Assembly (NCBI RefSeq): GCF_963259705.1
Contig: NC_081849.1
Span: 55,462,093 to 55,526,092, forward strand
Source of the DNA: Myotis daubentonii
Lineage: Eukaryota; Chordata; Mammalia; Chiroptera; Vespertilionidae
DNA: 64,000 nucleotides
Direction of reading: 5' to 3'
Below are positions 49,051-61,887 of this stretch, piece by piece. The notes under the pieces were generated by a model. That model searched no databases and was not told the origin of the DNA. It saw nothing but the letters and a program-made list of their open reading frames with translations. Numbering within the stretch: position 1 is the stretch's first letter; the number at the start of each line of letters is the position of its first letter. The position numbers and the translations under genes were made by a program.

Positions 49051-49272
49051 TTAGTACACATAGCCTTCGTTGTAGGGGTGGGGGTTGCAGCAGCCCCCTT
49101 CGGGCATGTAGGCCATGCTCTCGTCAAAGTGGGACAGGGGCACCGTGTCCTCCTCGTTGATGTGACGTTCCATGTCCGTCTTCAGCAGTGGGCGCTGGTT
49201 ATCTGGGAAGGCCATGGAGAAGAGGGCTTCTGGATCACACACAAATTTGTAGACATATCTCTCGCCAGCCAC
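49051..49272 (-). CDS. ETV1: ETV1 terminal coding exon and stop codon
   Basis: This last exon has 73 codons plus a TAA stop at 49051-49053. It starts VAGERYVYKFVCDPEALF, which closes the ETS domain, and continues as the acidic C-terminal tail ending NPHPYNEGYVY. That ending distinguishes ETV1 from its paralogues ETV4 and ETV5, whose tails differ. The acceptor cag is at 49273-49275 with a T/C-rich tract before it. In the family the C-terminal tail contributes to activation and autoinhibition. The reading frame is intact. A LINE fragment ends only about 50 bp upstream of the acceptor, in the intron. Confidence 0.97.
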   Translation of the reverse strand: MAGERYVYKFVCDPEALFSMAFPDNQRPLLKTDMERHINEEDTVPLSHFDESMAYMPEGGCCNPHPYNEGYVY

Positions 49273-49324
49273 CTGATGAGAACATGGAAGAGAAACACCC
49301 AACCTTATGTATGTGGTACCGAAT

Positions 49325-49428
49325 ATTAACCAGATTTACTGTGGTGACTGCACAATATTTACCAATATCGAATCTTTGTGTCATATGCCTGAGACTAATA
49401 TAATATTAAATGTCAATCATATCTCAAT

Positions 49429-49432
<4 letters not shown>
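49325..49432 (+). mobile_element. LINE-1 3' tail next to ETV1 splice acceptor
   Basis: GACTGCACAATATTTACCAA, CTGAGACTAATATAATATTA and ATCTCAATAAACA match the end of an L1 3' UTR. It is antisense to ETV1 and its left edge is about 50 bp from the terminal exon. A CA repeat follows as its tail. Confidence 0.8.

Positions 49433-49462
<30 letters not shown>
49432..49462. repeat. (CA)n microsatellite at L1 tail
   Basis: A CA run grown from the tail of the L1 fragment in the last ETV1 intron. Confidence 0.96.
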
Positions 49463-49464
<2 letters not shown>

Positions 49465-50703
49465 CTTCACTATCCCAGATGGAGGACAGGGAAGGAAAAA
49501 AAAGAAACATGGTTTCATACATCAGAATGGATGTATAACAAAAGAAAAAGCCACCAAGTATACGTAGATACACATGAAAGACCAAAAAAGGTTTTACTTG
49601 GTGGGATAAATTATAGTTCGATCGGAAGAAATGCAAAGTGTTGACCCTGAATAATATTTGCATTCATTCCAGATATAGCTAGAAAGCTGAGCTGGTTTTA
49701 ATATAAAGGTAAGCTCATATTGTCATTTAGAGGTTTAAAAAAATCAGTGATTGCATGCAGGCATCTCACATTAAGGGTGTTTTTTTCTGTTTTAAAAAGT
49801 AATATCTCTAATTGTAACTTAACTGGACCTTTAAGGTGCTATGTCCCCCTCTTTATACTACATTTGTGAAACTGCAGAGCAAGTAAACTTCCAAATGTAA
49901 GAAAAATGTGTTGTGTTCCTAATAAGATGAGACTAGTGATTCACTGATTCACAGGGTGAACTGTGGTGGTTTTTTTTGTTTGTTTGTTTTCTCCCTGCTG
50001 TGTATTCTCATTGAAAAAGAAAAAAGAAAAAAAGACACATAGCCTTATTTAAATGAAAGATGGATCAGGAGGACAGCATTATCCTGGGTACATCACTTTA
50101 AAAAATGAAGGCGAGATGCATTAGACAGAAGTTAAGGATGTGTGTAAAGTGTCAGATTGAAGCAGGAGGTGTAAAAAAGTGAAAGGAATTTAAAATACAC
50201 AATGCATAAGGAGGAAATGAGAGCAAGAAATGTGACAGCTGCTCGAAATAAAGGAGCAGCATAATTTGTAGGGAATGAAATGTCCCAAACTTAAATTCTG
50301 AAGAGTGATGCTTCTCTAGGAAATTATAAACAATTGAGTGAAACAAATATGGCCTTCCACCCCCTTCTGCTATTAATAAAGAATGCCAAGGTTCTCAAAA
50401 CCGGGGTGATGGGTGGTGTAGAGATCAATACAATTCATTACATGAACTTTGGTAGTAACTTTCTGTGTGTGTATCCAGAGTTCAGTAATTTTCAAAAGGT
50501 GAAAATTAATCACCTCTGGGTTTCTATGCATCGGAAAGGCACTGCTGGTTGCTTTGTGATCTGGGGAACGGTGAGTTCATGGTTTGTGAACTATCTATAT
50601 GTTTGGAAATAAAGAACTAACTAAGCAAAGATAAATGCTGTTCTGGACCCAGATTTAGAATAATTTTGCCCTGTTTTTTTGTCTTGTAAGGAAAAACACT
50701 TTG

Positions 50704-50915
50704 CAGTGGTTCTCAACCTTCTGGCCCTTTAAATACAGTTCCTCATGTTGTGACCCAACCATAAAATTATTTTCATTGCTACTTCATAACTGTAATGTTG
50801 CTACTGTTATGAATCATAATGTAAATATCTGATATGCAGGATGGTGTTAGGCAACCCCTCTGAAAGGGTGGTTCGACCGCCAAAGGGGTCGCGACCCACA
50901 GGTTGAGAACCGCTG
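50704..50915 (-). mobile_element. SPIN-type hAT element in ETV1 intron
   Basis: A 212-bp inverted copy with ends CAGTGGTTCTCAACCTT and GGTTGAGAACCGCTG. A middle section around the A-rich core is missing compared with the 23090 copy. Clear 8-bp duplications are not visible (ACACTTTG left, CTTTAGAG right). Confidence 0.88.
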
Positions 50916-52079
50916 CTTTAGAGAATTCTAATAATCTGAATATTCTTAGGTTTGAAAAGGGTCAATGCTCAATTTGTATGAATTTGGATACATTTCTTAA
51001 ATGGCTCTCAGCTCCCCCTTTTTGGGTGTAAATGGAGGAAGTCGGCTGTATGTAAGATTGAGATGGAGGTCTATGGTACCCAGCAAGGCAAACTGAGGAG
51101 CCTGCATAAATGCATTCACTTCAGTCCTTCAGGAAAAGGAAATTACGTTCATAAAGGTGGAACTGTAGAAATAAAAATAGGCAATATCAGAAACAAAGCT
51201 AAGATACTAGGTCCTTTTGTTGTTGTTGTTATTTTTGTCCAAAGAATTTTGAGTAAAAAAAAAAAAAAAAGTAAAATAAATGGCTTTCATATTTCCGAGC
51301 GTTTTATCACCTGCTTTGTTTTGTTTGGGGCCGTGGAGAAAAAGGTCTCTGCTTTTGGCTACTAGAGCTTTTTTGTCCAACCTGTTGCTATTGGTTATAA
51401 TTAGAAATAACATAAATCAATGTGGGGAATTAAACTGTATACCATGCAATCAAGATTATAAAATCTGTTAAGGACTTTGCCTTGATTCACTACTCCTTCT
51501 AGTTTTCTTTTGAATAAACATTTCTAGAGCTAGTACTATATTGATTAGACGACGTTAAGTGCACAGAGCTTACAATAAGGGCTGATAACCAATGTAAGGA
51601 AATTATACTTTCCATTATTAGTAATACAATTACAATATGGAAATTGCTATACTTTAAGTGTACTCAAATTGTAATGCTGAGATAAATAAAACATGAATTT
51701 TGCAGGAGAGATCAATCAGAATTAAATAGAAAGTTCCTTTGGAACTGTGCTTTTTTTTTGGAAGACTAGATATTTAAATTATGTGTTAACTTAAAATTTC
51801 AGAAGTAACACAGGGATCCTGGAGGAAAATTAAAAAGTATAGATTAAGCCAAAAGAAATAATGATCTATCATTTATATCATCCAGAAGTAACCACTGTTA
51901 ACACATTTGTATATACGTTTCTAGGCATTTCTAAATGTTGAAATAGAAGTATATACATATACTCTCTGGGGTATAATCATCATTACTCCACTGTTTCTTA
52001 TTTCTTTCATAAATACTGAAATAATCAGTTAATTTTTACCTGTTTGCATCCACTTGGTTATTTTTATTTTCAAATCTTT

Positions 52080-52148
52080 CCAAACTTGTTTAAACTTAAA
52101 ACTATATTTCCCATTTACACATATAGTTTTAAGTTTAAACACGTTTGG
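52080..52148. repeat. Inverted repeat, 27-bp arms
   Basis: CCAAACTTGTTTAAACTTAA at 52080 pairs with the complement ending at 52148. The arms are 27 bp with one mismatch and the loop is 15 bases. In the last ETV1 intron. No transposon family recognised. Confidence 0.9.
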
Positions 52149-54437
52149 TCATATAAGAATTTTCCTACACATTGAAATACACAATTCTACATCATAGGTT
52201 TTTTTTTAAAGATCAGCATAATTTTCCTCTGAATAACTATACTAAAATGTGCTTGCCCATTAGAATGGTACATATTTTAATAGATCAAGAGGAGAAGGCA
52301 GGACATTCTAAAAAGTGGGAACAAAAGTAGAGCAGTGAGGGAGTCACCGGGGTGAGAAGAGTGTCAGGTAGGATGGCTCAACACGTGTGAGGAAGAGTAA
52401 ATTCAGAAGAACTGTACAAAGCATCGAATGTGCTAATTACAAGTACTCATTGACTTTTGCATGCTTCATCATTAAATGCCCTACCCTTCCTTACATTATA
52501 CAATGACACCCCAAAAGGCCTGTCATACTTGCCACTTGCTATCTCATATTAGCTGATGAATAAAGAGTTGCAAATAATTTTCTCTGACAACTACAGCCTA
52601 AAAGGGGGAAATGTGAGGAGCAACATTTTTATCTGTATTTCAGCATCTATGCCATTATTTGATTACTTGATATCATATCGCCCTTATGCCCTTATTAATT
52701 TATTAAAATAAAATACGGGGTATGGATAACTTGATGAATAAATATGAAAATGGAAGTGCTTATAACAGCAAATAAGTTTAAGTCTGAACACCGCTGAGAA
52801 TATTTAAGACCAGGCATGACAGCCTGCCAAATACTGTGTCTAAAAGCTGAGGTGTGATTAGAGAGCTTACAATACGTTTTGGCTCTCTGTGAATGCTCCA
52901 TTTAACAAGGGGCACAGGGATCAAGACACAAAACCCAGATATGCCCTGGATCACACTGGCTTCCGGGTGTGAGATGCATTCAGAGCTCCATGTGTTGACA
53001 ACTTTTATTGTGCGAGGTACAATGCCAGTGTCTCAGATCATTAATTTTCATTTAAAAACTGCGCTGAGTCTATGAGGTCAGAGCTCACCATTTAGTAGGA
53101 GAACCTCACAAACCTAGATCATGACTGCATTTCCTTGTACTGCTGAGCAACACTGCCCAGGGGAACTGCTGAGCACCTCTGTGCAGCCCACCACATGTGC
53201 AGGAACTGGGAAGATGCTGATGAAAATGAAAGGAATGCAATGTATCTGAAAGGATGTGGCTGTAAATGGGAGTGGTGAGTAAAAGGCAGGAATTAAAAAT
53301 GAACTGAGGGTTGTGATCAAATAAAAGGAACAGGTAGTAAATGGTTATACATTCTGAAGGTGAGGTTCAGGGACCGAGGAAGCAATGGAGAATCTAATTC
53401 AACCTTATCTTTTAAGGATCTTGGAAGTTTAACTTCTAAGCTGGCAAACTCTGGAGCCCTGACTTGCTTTTGTCCAGCAAACTCCATGGTGCTGTTCCCC
53501 TCTCTTCTAGTAAGTTTCATGCAGCAACTGGCCTAGCTTTTCTTGGCATAACTACGGTGACATAAACATATGCCACAATCTGTAATAAATAACTATGTTC
53601 ACGTCCTCCCAAAGCCTGCATAATAAAACTGCAATGTTCACAATGGATAAATTGTGAACTTAGTTCAGTAAAGACAATTAAATTGAATACACATGTGAGG
53701 CTGAAAATGTAATAATAGCAAATATCCAAATATTTTATCTTTATTTGCTCATGTATTCATTTCCTTCTTCAAAAATTATATATCATGCTCTAAATGTAAT
53801 TTATTTGTTTTATCTCATTCTTTTTTTTAAAAAAAAAAGCTACTTTCAAATATTAAGGGAAACTCATTTGAAAGAAAATAAATTTAACTTCATTCTACCA
53901 ATAAGTAAGATCAAATACTTATTTTTAATAAATGGTTTAGGATGCTAAGCTGTCTGATAATGAAAGCCGGCGAGGTTTCAGGCAATAAAAAAATATTTTC
54001 CAGAATGAGAACAAGAAATATCCTGAATGCTTTAAGAATCAGAATAAGGAATAAAAGTAAGAATTGGGTTAGTATTAGAATCTAAAAGCAAGGGGATTCA
54101 AATTTATATAATTCTTGAGACTATAGTTGAATATCAACAACTTTTGGGGATGTATGCAGGCAATATTAGTGTACGGAAACAACATTTTTACCAAACACAG
54201 TAAAATAGGAACTTCCAGAAAGTCTACTATTTTCTACATGATATTATTACATATTTGTCTATGATGCCCATAAATTTATACATAGAAAGTCTTATAATAC
54301 CCAAACCAAGAACTACGCATATGTTAAAGTGAGTGAAAACCCTGCTTCAGCAATGCAATGTGTGGCTTTGAAAGTATGACAATGCACATTTTATGGGCAA
54401 CATTTCAATGAATCTTAATGTTCTATTAACTACTCAC

Positions 54438-54539
54438 CTTTTGCATGATACCTTTCTCATAATAATAGCGGAGTGAACGGCTAAGTTTATCATAGTTCAT
54501 AGCTGGCCTGTTTTTCTGAATGCCCCAACGCCGGGCCAC
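54438..54539 (-). CDS. ETV1: ETV1 coding exon, ETS recognition helix
   Basis: This 102-nt, phase-0 exon encodes 34 residues (about 371-404), from [12 protein letters not shown] to [10 protein letters not shown]. It contains the ETS recognition helix [13 protein letters not shown]; its two arginines (SRSLRY) are the residues that contact the GGA core in this family. Acceptor cag and donor gtgagt are canonical on the minus strand. Because its length is a multiple of three, skipping it would keep the frame but remove DNA binding. It is separated from the flanking exons by introns of about 4.8 kb and 5.2 kb. Confidence 0.97.
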
Positions 54540-56210
54540 CTGCCACCAAAACAGAATTACATTGTAGTGTTTAGGTATTAACTTATCAAAATATTTCACT
54601 AAAAACATAGCTAATTCATTAATTACTTCCAACCCCTCCAAAACACATACAAATGAAAGAGGCAAAAGCCACTGTCATCTGCATTTCCTGTGTCCTGGTT
54701 TGGTTTTTAAACCAGGCGTGCAGTAAGCCTGAACCACCACAATAGAATTCTTTGTCACCATTGTTTTGGATACAAAATTAAATGGAAATATGGGGATGTG
54801 TTTACAACCGGAATGAACAGGCTGCAATTCACTAAAATGAGGCAAGTTTCCCATTCTGAGAGACACTGTGGTTTTTTCCTTCTCCCTTTCCAGATAAACA
54901 CTATCGATTAGGAGCAGCTTCGTGATCTCTTTGTGAAGGTGTCTTCTGAGGTTATGATACACTAAAGGAAAAAAGATACCCTATGATCTAAAGATATCCT
55001 ACTCTTTTAAAGAAAAAAAGACTGAACAGTGGCACTGTGTGTGTGTGTAGCAGAGGAAACAGTATACAAATTAATAATCCGGACTGCAAATAATTTTTAT
55101 TGCCTGAAGCAGCATCACAATAAAATTGTAGCCAGCACTAACTGGGGAATTAAACATTCATTTAGAGAACAGTAATTGGATGCTCAAAATAAAAAGGAAG
55201 TGGAAAAGGTCAGCATGTACATCAGTTCACAAACAAAAATCTCTAAAGCAGAATGTCCACTTTGTTGTTCAGTGAAAAATCATCACAGCTCTTTATAATG
55301 TGGCCTTGGAGGAGCAACTTCTCCGGCAAAGACAGTCTCCAGTGGAGCTTTAAGAAAACCCCCTTCCTCAATGTGTAGGTATCCCCCACCGCACCCCTAC
55401 CCTGGGCTAGCTAAAGCATTATTCGGAACAGTGCCGCCAAAGTCACGTTCTCATTAATTTCCACTTTTTAACTAGTCTGAGCAGAAACTACAGCTGCCAT
55501 TCATACTTCGCCAACCCCAAGAGAGTATTATGTAATGGGGACAGTGTTTTCTTTCGTGGCCATGAAATTCCAAGTTGTTGCCATGTCACATATACTAAAA
55601 TACAATACTTTCTGGAGAGATCGTTCTGTCTCTGCACTTCATTAGATTAACCGTTCTCCAGGGTGTTCTGGTTTTTTCTTTTCTTTTCTTTTTAAAATAC
55701 TGATCCTTGCTAATTTCCCTCTCACCAATTTGTATTCCCTGAGGAAGATATGATGTAATCTAGTCGCATGCATCAGTATACTTTTTTAAGGCACAGGACT
55801 GTGGTGTAACAGGAACAGGACTATATATCCAAGCAGACAGTCACAGTGGCAGGTACATCTTAATTTTCCAAAGAGAAACTGCATATTGATGTAAATGTTC
55901 TGAGCAATAGTGGAATGGGAAGGTGGCAATAAGAAAGTAAAGCAATACTTTCTAAACAGAATGTGTTTTAAGAACCTAACAATGGGCATCTGTACATTCT
56001 TAATAGGCAAGGCAACTCAACTGCATGCAAACCTGGATGAGATGTGGAAATAAAGTACTAATATCTCGTTAAATTAAACTAAAATTTCTGGATATTTATT
56101 CATTTATAAATGATTCCTTTCTAGAACTCAGCAGGATGCACCTGGAAAGTAAAATATTTGCAGCAACAAACTTTAAGATGATATTGTGGGAGAGAAAGAT
56201 AATTTTGTTG

Positions 56211-56456
56211 TTGTTAATCCTCACCTGAGGATATTTTTCCTCCCATTGGTTTTCAGAGAGTGGAAGGGAGGGGGAAACACACAAACAGAGAGAAACATTG
56301 ATGTGAGAGAGACCCATCAATTGGTTGCCTGACTGGGTGGGGATCCGGGCAGGTATTCAGCCTGCAACTGAGGTATGTGTCCCCGACTGGAATCAAACCC
56401 AAGAGCCTTCATTCCAAGTGCTGACACTCTAACCACTGAGCAAAACCAGCTAGGGC
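56211..56456 (-). mobile_element. Ves-type SINE in ETV1 intron
   Basis: CCTCACCTGAGGATATTTTT at the left, GAGAGAAACATTGATGTGAG in the middle and ACTGAGCAAAACCAGCTAGG at the right. Same orientation as ETV1. Confidence 0.88.
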
Positions 56457-56639
56457 AAAGCTGACTATTTTTTTTTTAATGCTATAATCAGAGTTTAATT
56501 TTTAGGATACCAATTAAGTCTCAGCACTGTGGGTATTAGTAAACCACATTCATCATAGAGTTGAGGGAAATGGGACATATCAATATGCCTCTGTGATATA
56601 GACAAGTTCTAGAAGCCAACTGTACAACACAGTGACCAG

Positions 56640-56704
56640 AATCGAACCTGGGACCCTTCAGTCCGCAGGCTGATGCTCTACCCACTGAGCAACACCAGCT
56701 AGGG
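56640..56704 (-). mobile_element. Ves-type SINE, tRNA-half fragment
   Basis: Only the tRNA-related part is present: AATCGAACCTGGGACCCTTC through GAGCAACACCAGCTAGGGC. The tail half is missing. It lies 184 bp from the end of another copy. Confidence 0.85.
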
Positions 56705-58200
56705 CCAATATCATTTTAAACTGCAAGAAGAAATATAAAGAAATGGAACCCCTGAGTACTTCCAACAAGGATGGCTTCACAGCCATCTTTCATAAGTGTG
56801 CTGACACAGACTGCCCAAGATCTGTGTAACAGAGGGAGGAGGGTGATCACAGGCCACACAGGCTGAATAAATTTCACTAACACTTTCCAAAGAAATTTGA
56901 ACATAAACAGTAAAGTCATGGCCTGATGGAAGCAATTGCAAAAGTGAACAATACAGCAATCAGAAATGGGATGTTTCGTTCTGAACAAAGGCCTTAGGAC
57001 ATATTTAGTGCTTATTGCACAACTGCCATTCAATTGTTTACTATTTGGACATGGCCTACTGGCTCTGAATTACCCAGCCCCTTTTGACTTTATGCGTCTG
57101 CTACAGACAAGGAGTCTAAATGCCGGTTTGCTGTATGGAACACATGTAACTGTATTGCTTCCTTGTGTTTAAAAAAACACACACAGAAATTCAGAATTTA
57201 ATGGAACTTAATGGTCCTCTGGTCAAGTCTTCTACTTAATTTAAAGCTGATTATCATAAAAGTCAACAGCTGCTATATAAAGAAAGTAACACTTGCCTAT
57301 GAATTTTTACTTTCCTGAATGGATCAATAATTACTGACATAATTCAACAATTCTCCTAACTTAACAAATATATAGAAAGAAATTTAATAACCTGTTTCTC
57401 CTCAACTTTGTTTTAATTTCACATGGAGGGGAATGACTGATATAAATTCCAGTTGAACATATTCAGTTGTAACATGAACCAACTCTTGCAATTATTATTA
57501 ACATCTTTCATGAGGTGGAGAACACATATTCCCATCAAGTTAAAGGGCTTTCAGATTACTTTAGGTTAAGTGTTCTCAGTCTCGGTTTATTTCACATTTT
57601 TATAATTCTTATTATCATTTAAGCATATCTACATAAAAACTAATTTCCTTTGACAAATTTAGCTTTAGACACATTACAAACTTCAAACACCCAAACATCT
57701 AGCCCATACTACATAATGGGCACTTTCACACGGTGATGCTGAGCCCTCTGTCTGCGTGTGTAGGGTGTGGGCAAAGATAATGTTGCCAGGCTAACACTCA
57801 AGTGTCACTACTTTTGACTTGGAATAGACTTAGTTGTGCTAACCAACTCTTCTGTTTCATACTTCTCTTAATACATATTTGAATCAGATAATCTCCTAAA
57901 TCTTAATGTGTGAACTAATCTCCTGGCTAACAAGTTAGAGCATGTTATCTTATTATGACTGAGTACATGATATCCTAGTGTAGAAATTTTAAGATATATA
58001 GATGCATTAGCCTAGATTATAGATGTCCAGTCTATATGAAACTAATCACTGTAGGTGTAAAACCAGCTGGTTATCTTACTGAATTTTTTGACCTTTCTGA
58101 GGTGTTTAACATGCTATAGTCAAATGATCAGTCGCAGATAGGTATGTTAGCTACAAGTCTTCTATTGCTTTCTTGGCTAATGTAAACCAAAGTCAGTTTT

Positions 58201-58412
58201 TTTTTAAATATATTTTTATTTATTTCAGAGAGGAAGGGAGAGAGAGATAGAAACATCAATGATGAGAGAGAATCATTGATCAGCTGCCTCCTGCACGCCC
58301 CCTACTGGGGAGAGCCTGCAACCCGGGCATATGCCCTTGACTGGAATCAAACCTGGGACCCTTCAGTCTGCAGGCCGACGCTCTATCCACTGAGAAAAAC
58401 CGGCTAGGGCCC
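58201..58412 (-). mobile_element. Ves-type SINE in ETV1 intron
   Basis: Near-complete copy flanked by a 10-bp duplication AGTCAGTTTT (58191-58200, 58413-58422). Contains GCTGCCTCCTGCACGCCCCC and GAAAAACCGGCTAGGGC. Confidence 0.94.
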
Positions 58413-59385
58413 AGTCAGTTTTAATGGTAGCAGAGCAAGCAACTTTAATAAGACAAACATTTAATAGAACAGTCACCTTTCCATACCAGGTCCAAAATGC
58501 TATTCCTGAGTTACACTGTAGTAACAACAGTAACCTTCAGCCTAAAGCTAGAGCTGGGAAGGAGGCGGGGGAGGGGTGTGTGTGTGTGGAATTAACTGAG
58601 AAGTTCTTCAAGAAAATACTCCATTTGTATAGGGGTGGGGACCAGTGGGGAACAGCGACAGCTGAGCAGTTAGTTGAATGTGTTTTGCATTTATGCATAT
58701 TATCTCTATCCAGAGTCCTCTCATTTTGTTAATTTCTATGCATTATGGTGAGTTTTAAACTTCATCCCTAACCTTCCAAGGGGTGTGCCCGGGCCCAGCT
58801 GACTTGAAACAAATGTCACCAACAATCAAAGGGAAATAATGTTCCTACCAGGCCTGTGTCTCCTAAGAAACATTTAAGAAGTGACAATGCCCCACTGTGG
58901 CTCTTGCATGTGGCTATCTCCCACTGCTGTTTTTCCTCCATCCCCTATTGCAGACACTTTGGTCTCTAAATATTCCTCTCCAACTCCCTCCACAACATCA
59001 AGGTTGTACAAATAATAATTGCCAATTAGCAACAACAATTCTTCCTACTCAAAACTAGTTGAGCCTCACAGATATCCCCTTTCTGCCCTAAAGACCATCC
59101 AACACCCACACACATAGATGCTCCTTTAGAGATTCCTAAAACCCTGGTTCCTCCAATAAACCCTTATGCTAATGATGCTCTGGTTGATTTTCTTCACCAT
59201 CCATGCGGTAGGATGGTATTCACCTGGAACCATGATGCAGCATGTTTTATCTTAAATGTACACCTGCTTCCCCGCCACATTTTATAATTTGGAAGGATTC
59301 CCTAAATTTTAAAAGTTTAAAAAACCTCATATCTGGCATATTAATCACATATGTTTCTTTATATTATAAGATCTGCTAAACCCAC

Positions 59386-59555
59386 CTCTTCGGGCTCAAT
59401 CAGTTTGAATTCCATGCCTCGCCCAGTCCAGGCAATGAAATGGGAATTGGAGGGGTCATCCAGGAGAGCTACCAAAAACTGCCAGAGCTGAAGGGATCCC
59501 CGCCGCTGGTATGTGGGTCCTTCCCGATACATTCCTGGTTCTTGCTTGATGTCCC
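59386..59555 (-). CDS. ETV1: ETV1 coding exon, N-terminal half of ETS domain
   Basis: This 170-nt exon has a ttag acceptor and a gtgggt donor on the minus strand. Its first two bases complete a glycine codon split with the upstream exon, giving 57 residues (about 314-370). It begins GDIKQEPGMY and then enters the ETS domain at SLQLWQFLVALL (helix 1), followed by the beta strands FIAWTGRGMEFKL. IKQE matches the sumoylation consensus and falls at residue 317, a reported ETV1 SUMO site. RRGS falls at residue 334, a reported protein kinase A/RSK phosphorylation site. Both agreements support the residue numbering. No frameshift or stop is seen. Confidence 0.97.
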
Positions 59556-61887
59556 CTAAATTAAAAGGAAATTAAGTGTTTATTATTAGCAACATGATAT
59601 TTGCATACGTTTACATTAAACCAGTGTTCAATGGCTAAACCACCAACACTTTATGGGTTTCTACGACATGTGTTACCATTAAGTAGGGCTTTAAAATACT
59701 TAGGGGATTGAAAGTAAACCACAAATCTATCCACACTTACAGACAAATGTATATAACACGTAAGGGTCAGAATAACTGCATATAGGTGTGGAATAAACGT
59801 ATGGCTGTCATTTACTTATAAAAAGTGTGTATTGCTATTTTTTTCATTGATTTCTTTAAAAACCGTAGCATCTAATCACACTTCTTTGCTTTTATTGTTA
59901 ATATCATTACTCACTGCTCTAAGCAACGCTGAAGATGGAGGAATCAATTTTCAGCTTTTGGGCTTTTTATTTGTAGAAATTAAATCCTGCAAACTACAAT
60001 TTATAAATATCTCATTGACCTGGACATGACGAACTTGCATATTTTAATGCAAACATGTCAAAGCAAATTTAATAGCATCTTAAACTCTGAGTTAAGTAAT
60101 CTGCACTTTATACAATTAGGCAAATCTCAGGGGCAATTAAGGGCAAGCTGGTTACCATCATAGCATCTTTCGTCCACCTCTTCATACAGGCACTAACACT
60201 TTTGCAACTGGCAACAAATGAAAATTCTTTCTCATTTTTCTTTTACTTGCGTTTCACTCACTTAAATTTAGCTTGCTTCTCTTTTTGTAAAAGCCCAACT
60301 TAAAAATGTATATACCAGAGCTTTCAGTAAATTTATATTTTTAAGCAAGAAAGGTTTGTTACATTTATTTGGCAGTCATACATAGTGCAATAACCACTGA
60401 AGCAGATTACAGCAATAACAATGTTATTATTGAAATGCTTCTGGTATAAGATCAGATGTCTTGGTTTTTGCAAAAACACAAAAACAAAGTAAAAACAAAT
60501 AAAAAACTACTGATTATTTACTTCTTTTTCCAACCAACTGTCTTTAAAATATATAGAATAGGTCACACTGGAGGTTTAATGCCTAATGCCCCACGAGTAT
60601 ATCATTGTTAATGGATGAATTTCTCTTCTCCACTAAAGGAACAATTCAGACAGAATATATCCCAGCTGATCTACTCACACTAAATGTGAATTATAAAACA
60701 GACCAAATCACAAGCTTTTAAAAAACTTTCCTTTGATCAGTAAACAGAGATACACCTCTTAAAATAATTACAGCAAGAACACCACTTTAAAAACCTAAAC
60801 CAAAGTCAAATGATTGTCAGTAGCTGCTAAAAATCATTATGTTGTCTTGGTCTAAGCTAGGTGATATAGGAGTGCCACTATCTTCATATTGATTCCATGA
60901 CAGTTTTATTTATCTTTTTTTTCCTTCTGAGATTTACAAATTGTTCATAGGGGCAACTGAGCAATTATGCAGACAGAGTGAAAAACTGTCAAATTTTATA
61001 ATCTTTAGATTGCTTCTGCCTATCAATGTAACTGACTGTACTGGCCTGGTACAATGAAAAATAAACAACTTTTGTTATTCCTTCTTCTTGTTCTCTACTT
61101 CCTATAAAATGTAAGACTCTTACTATCTTCCAGAAAATATTTTCTACTATAAAATTGACTGATATTTAAAAGTCAAAGGGAATAATCAAGACAGACAGCT
61201 GCCCTGAACATTAGTCTGATATTGGCCTGTTGGATTATATCATAATCCTGTCCATAGTTTTGAGCTATTTTTCTTCCTTATATGCCCACACTGACTACCG
61301 ATATTTCTTAAAATGTTGAGCTTGCTAATACTGAACAAAACTGTGAAGGTCATTCCAAGAAGTAAAGGACTCGCAGGGGAAAAAGTTGTATTTTAAGAAT
61401 GGTGATGCTCTACTAAATGGTTAAAAATAACACAGATCATGCCTCTGAGACTCAATGCTTAAAACAAACATCTATTGTAAAATAAAGCCAAGAAAGTGAC
61501 CCCATTAGAGTTTTAACCCTGTAACCTTGAATGAACTTAACAATTTAAAGGAAGGCAAAGGAAACAGACCTTCTCAAGACTTGTCATCCCATCCCTTCTG
61601 AGAGGCGTAAGAGTAGCAGAAACCTTGAGAACAGAGGAGTCTACAGGCAACTAATTAGAGATTGAGAAGCAATCTGAGCATGACTTTGCTGTTTAAATAA
61701 TGACAATTAAAAACTTCTGAGAGCTACCAAGTCATTATGGCCACGATCCCCAAAGTTTGTGCAATCAGCTAATCAGAGGGCCCCTGCTCGTTTCCTGTTA
61801 AACAATCCAAGCAGGAAACATGGAGACCACTCTGAAGAACCACTAAGTCAATTAAGTGTTCAATTTTTACCCAAGCTTCCTCTGCAT

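Larger units (their letters stand above)
49273..54437 (-). other. ETV1: ETV1 last intron
   Basis: A 5165-bp intron with a GTGAGT donor and CAG acceptor on the minus strand. It holds an L1 tail with a CA repeat beside the acceptor, a SPIN hAT element at 50704-50915, a 27-bp-arm hairpin at 52080-52148, and otherwise AT-rich sequence. Parts of 51800-52080 and 52980-53110 feel like old LINE or MIR relics but are too decayed to name. No coding sequence is seen. Confidence 0.9.
54540..59385 (-). other. ETV1: ETV1 intron within the ETS domain
   Basis: A 4846-bp intron with a GTGGGT donor and CAG acceptor on the minus strand. It contains three Ves SINE copies in the same orientation as the gene (56211-56456, 56640-56704, 58201-58412). 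The rest is unassigned AT-rich sequence without a supported gene. Confidence 0.9.

Noticed and set aside
54675..54962. 95-codon antisense-strand frame in an ETV1 intron
   Set aside because: It is on the ETV1 strand but does not match ETV1, and lacks usable splice borders in frame.
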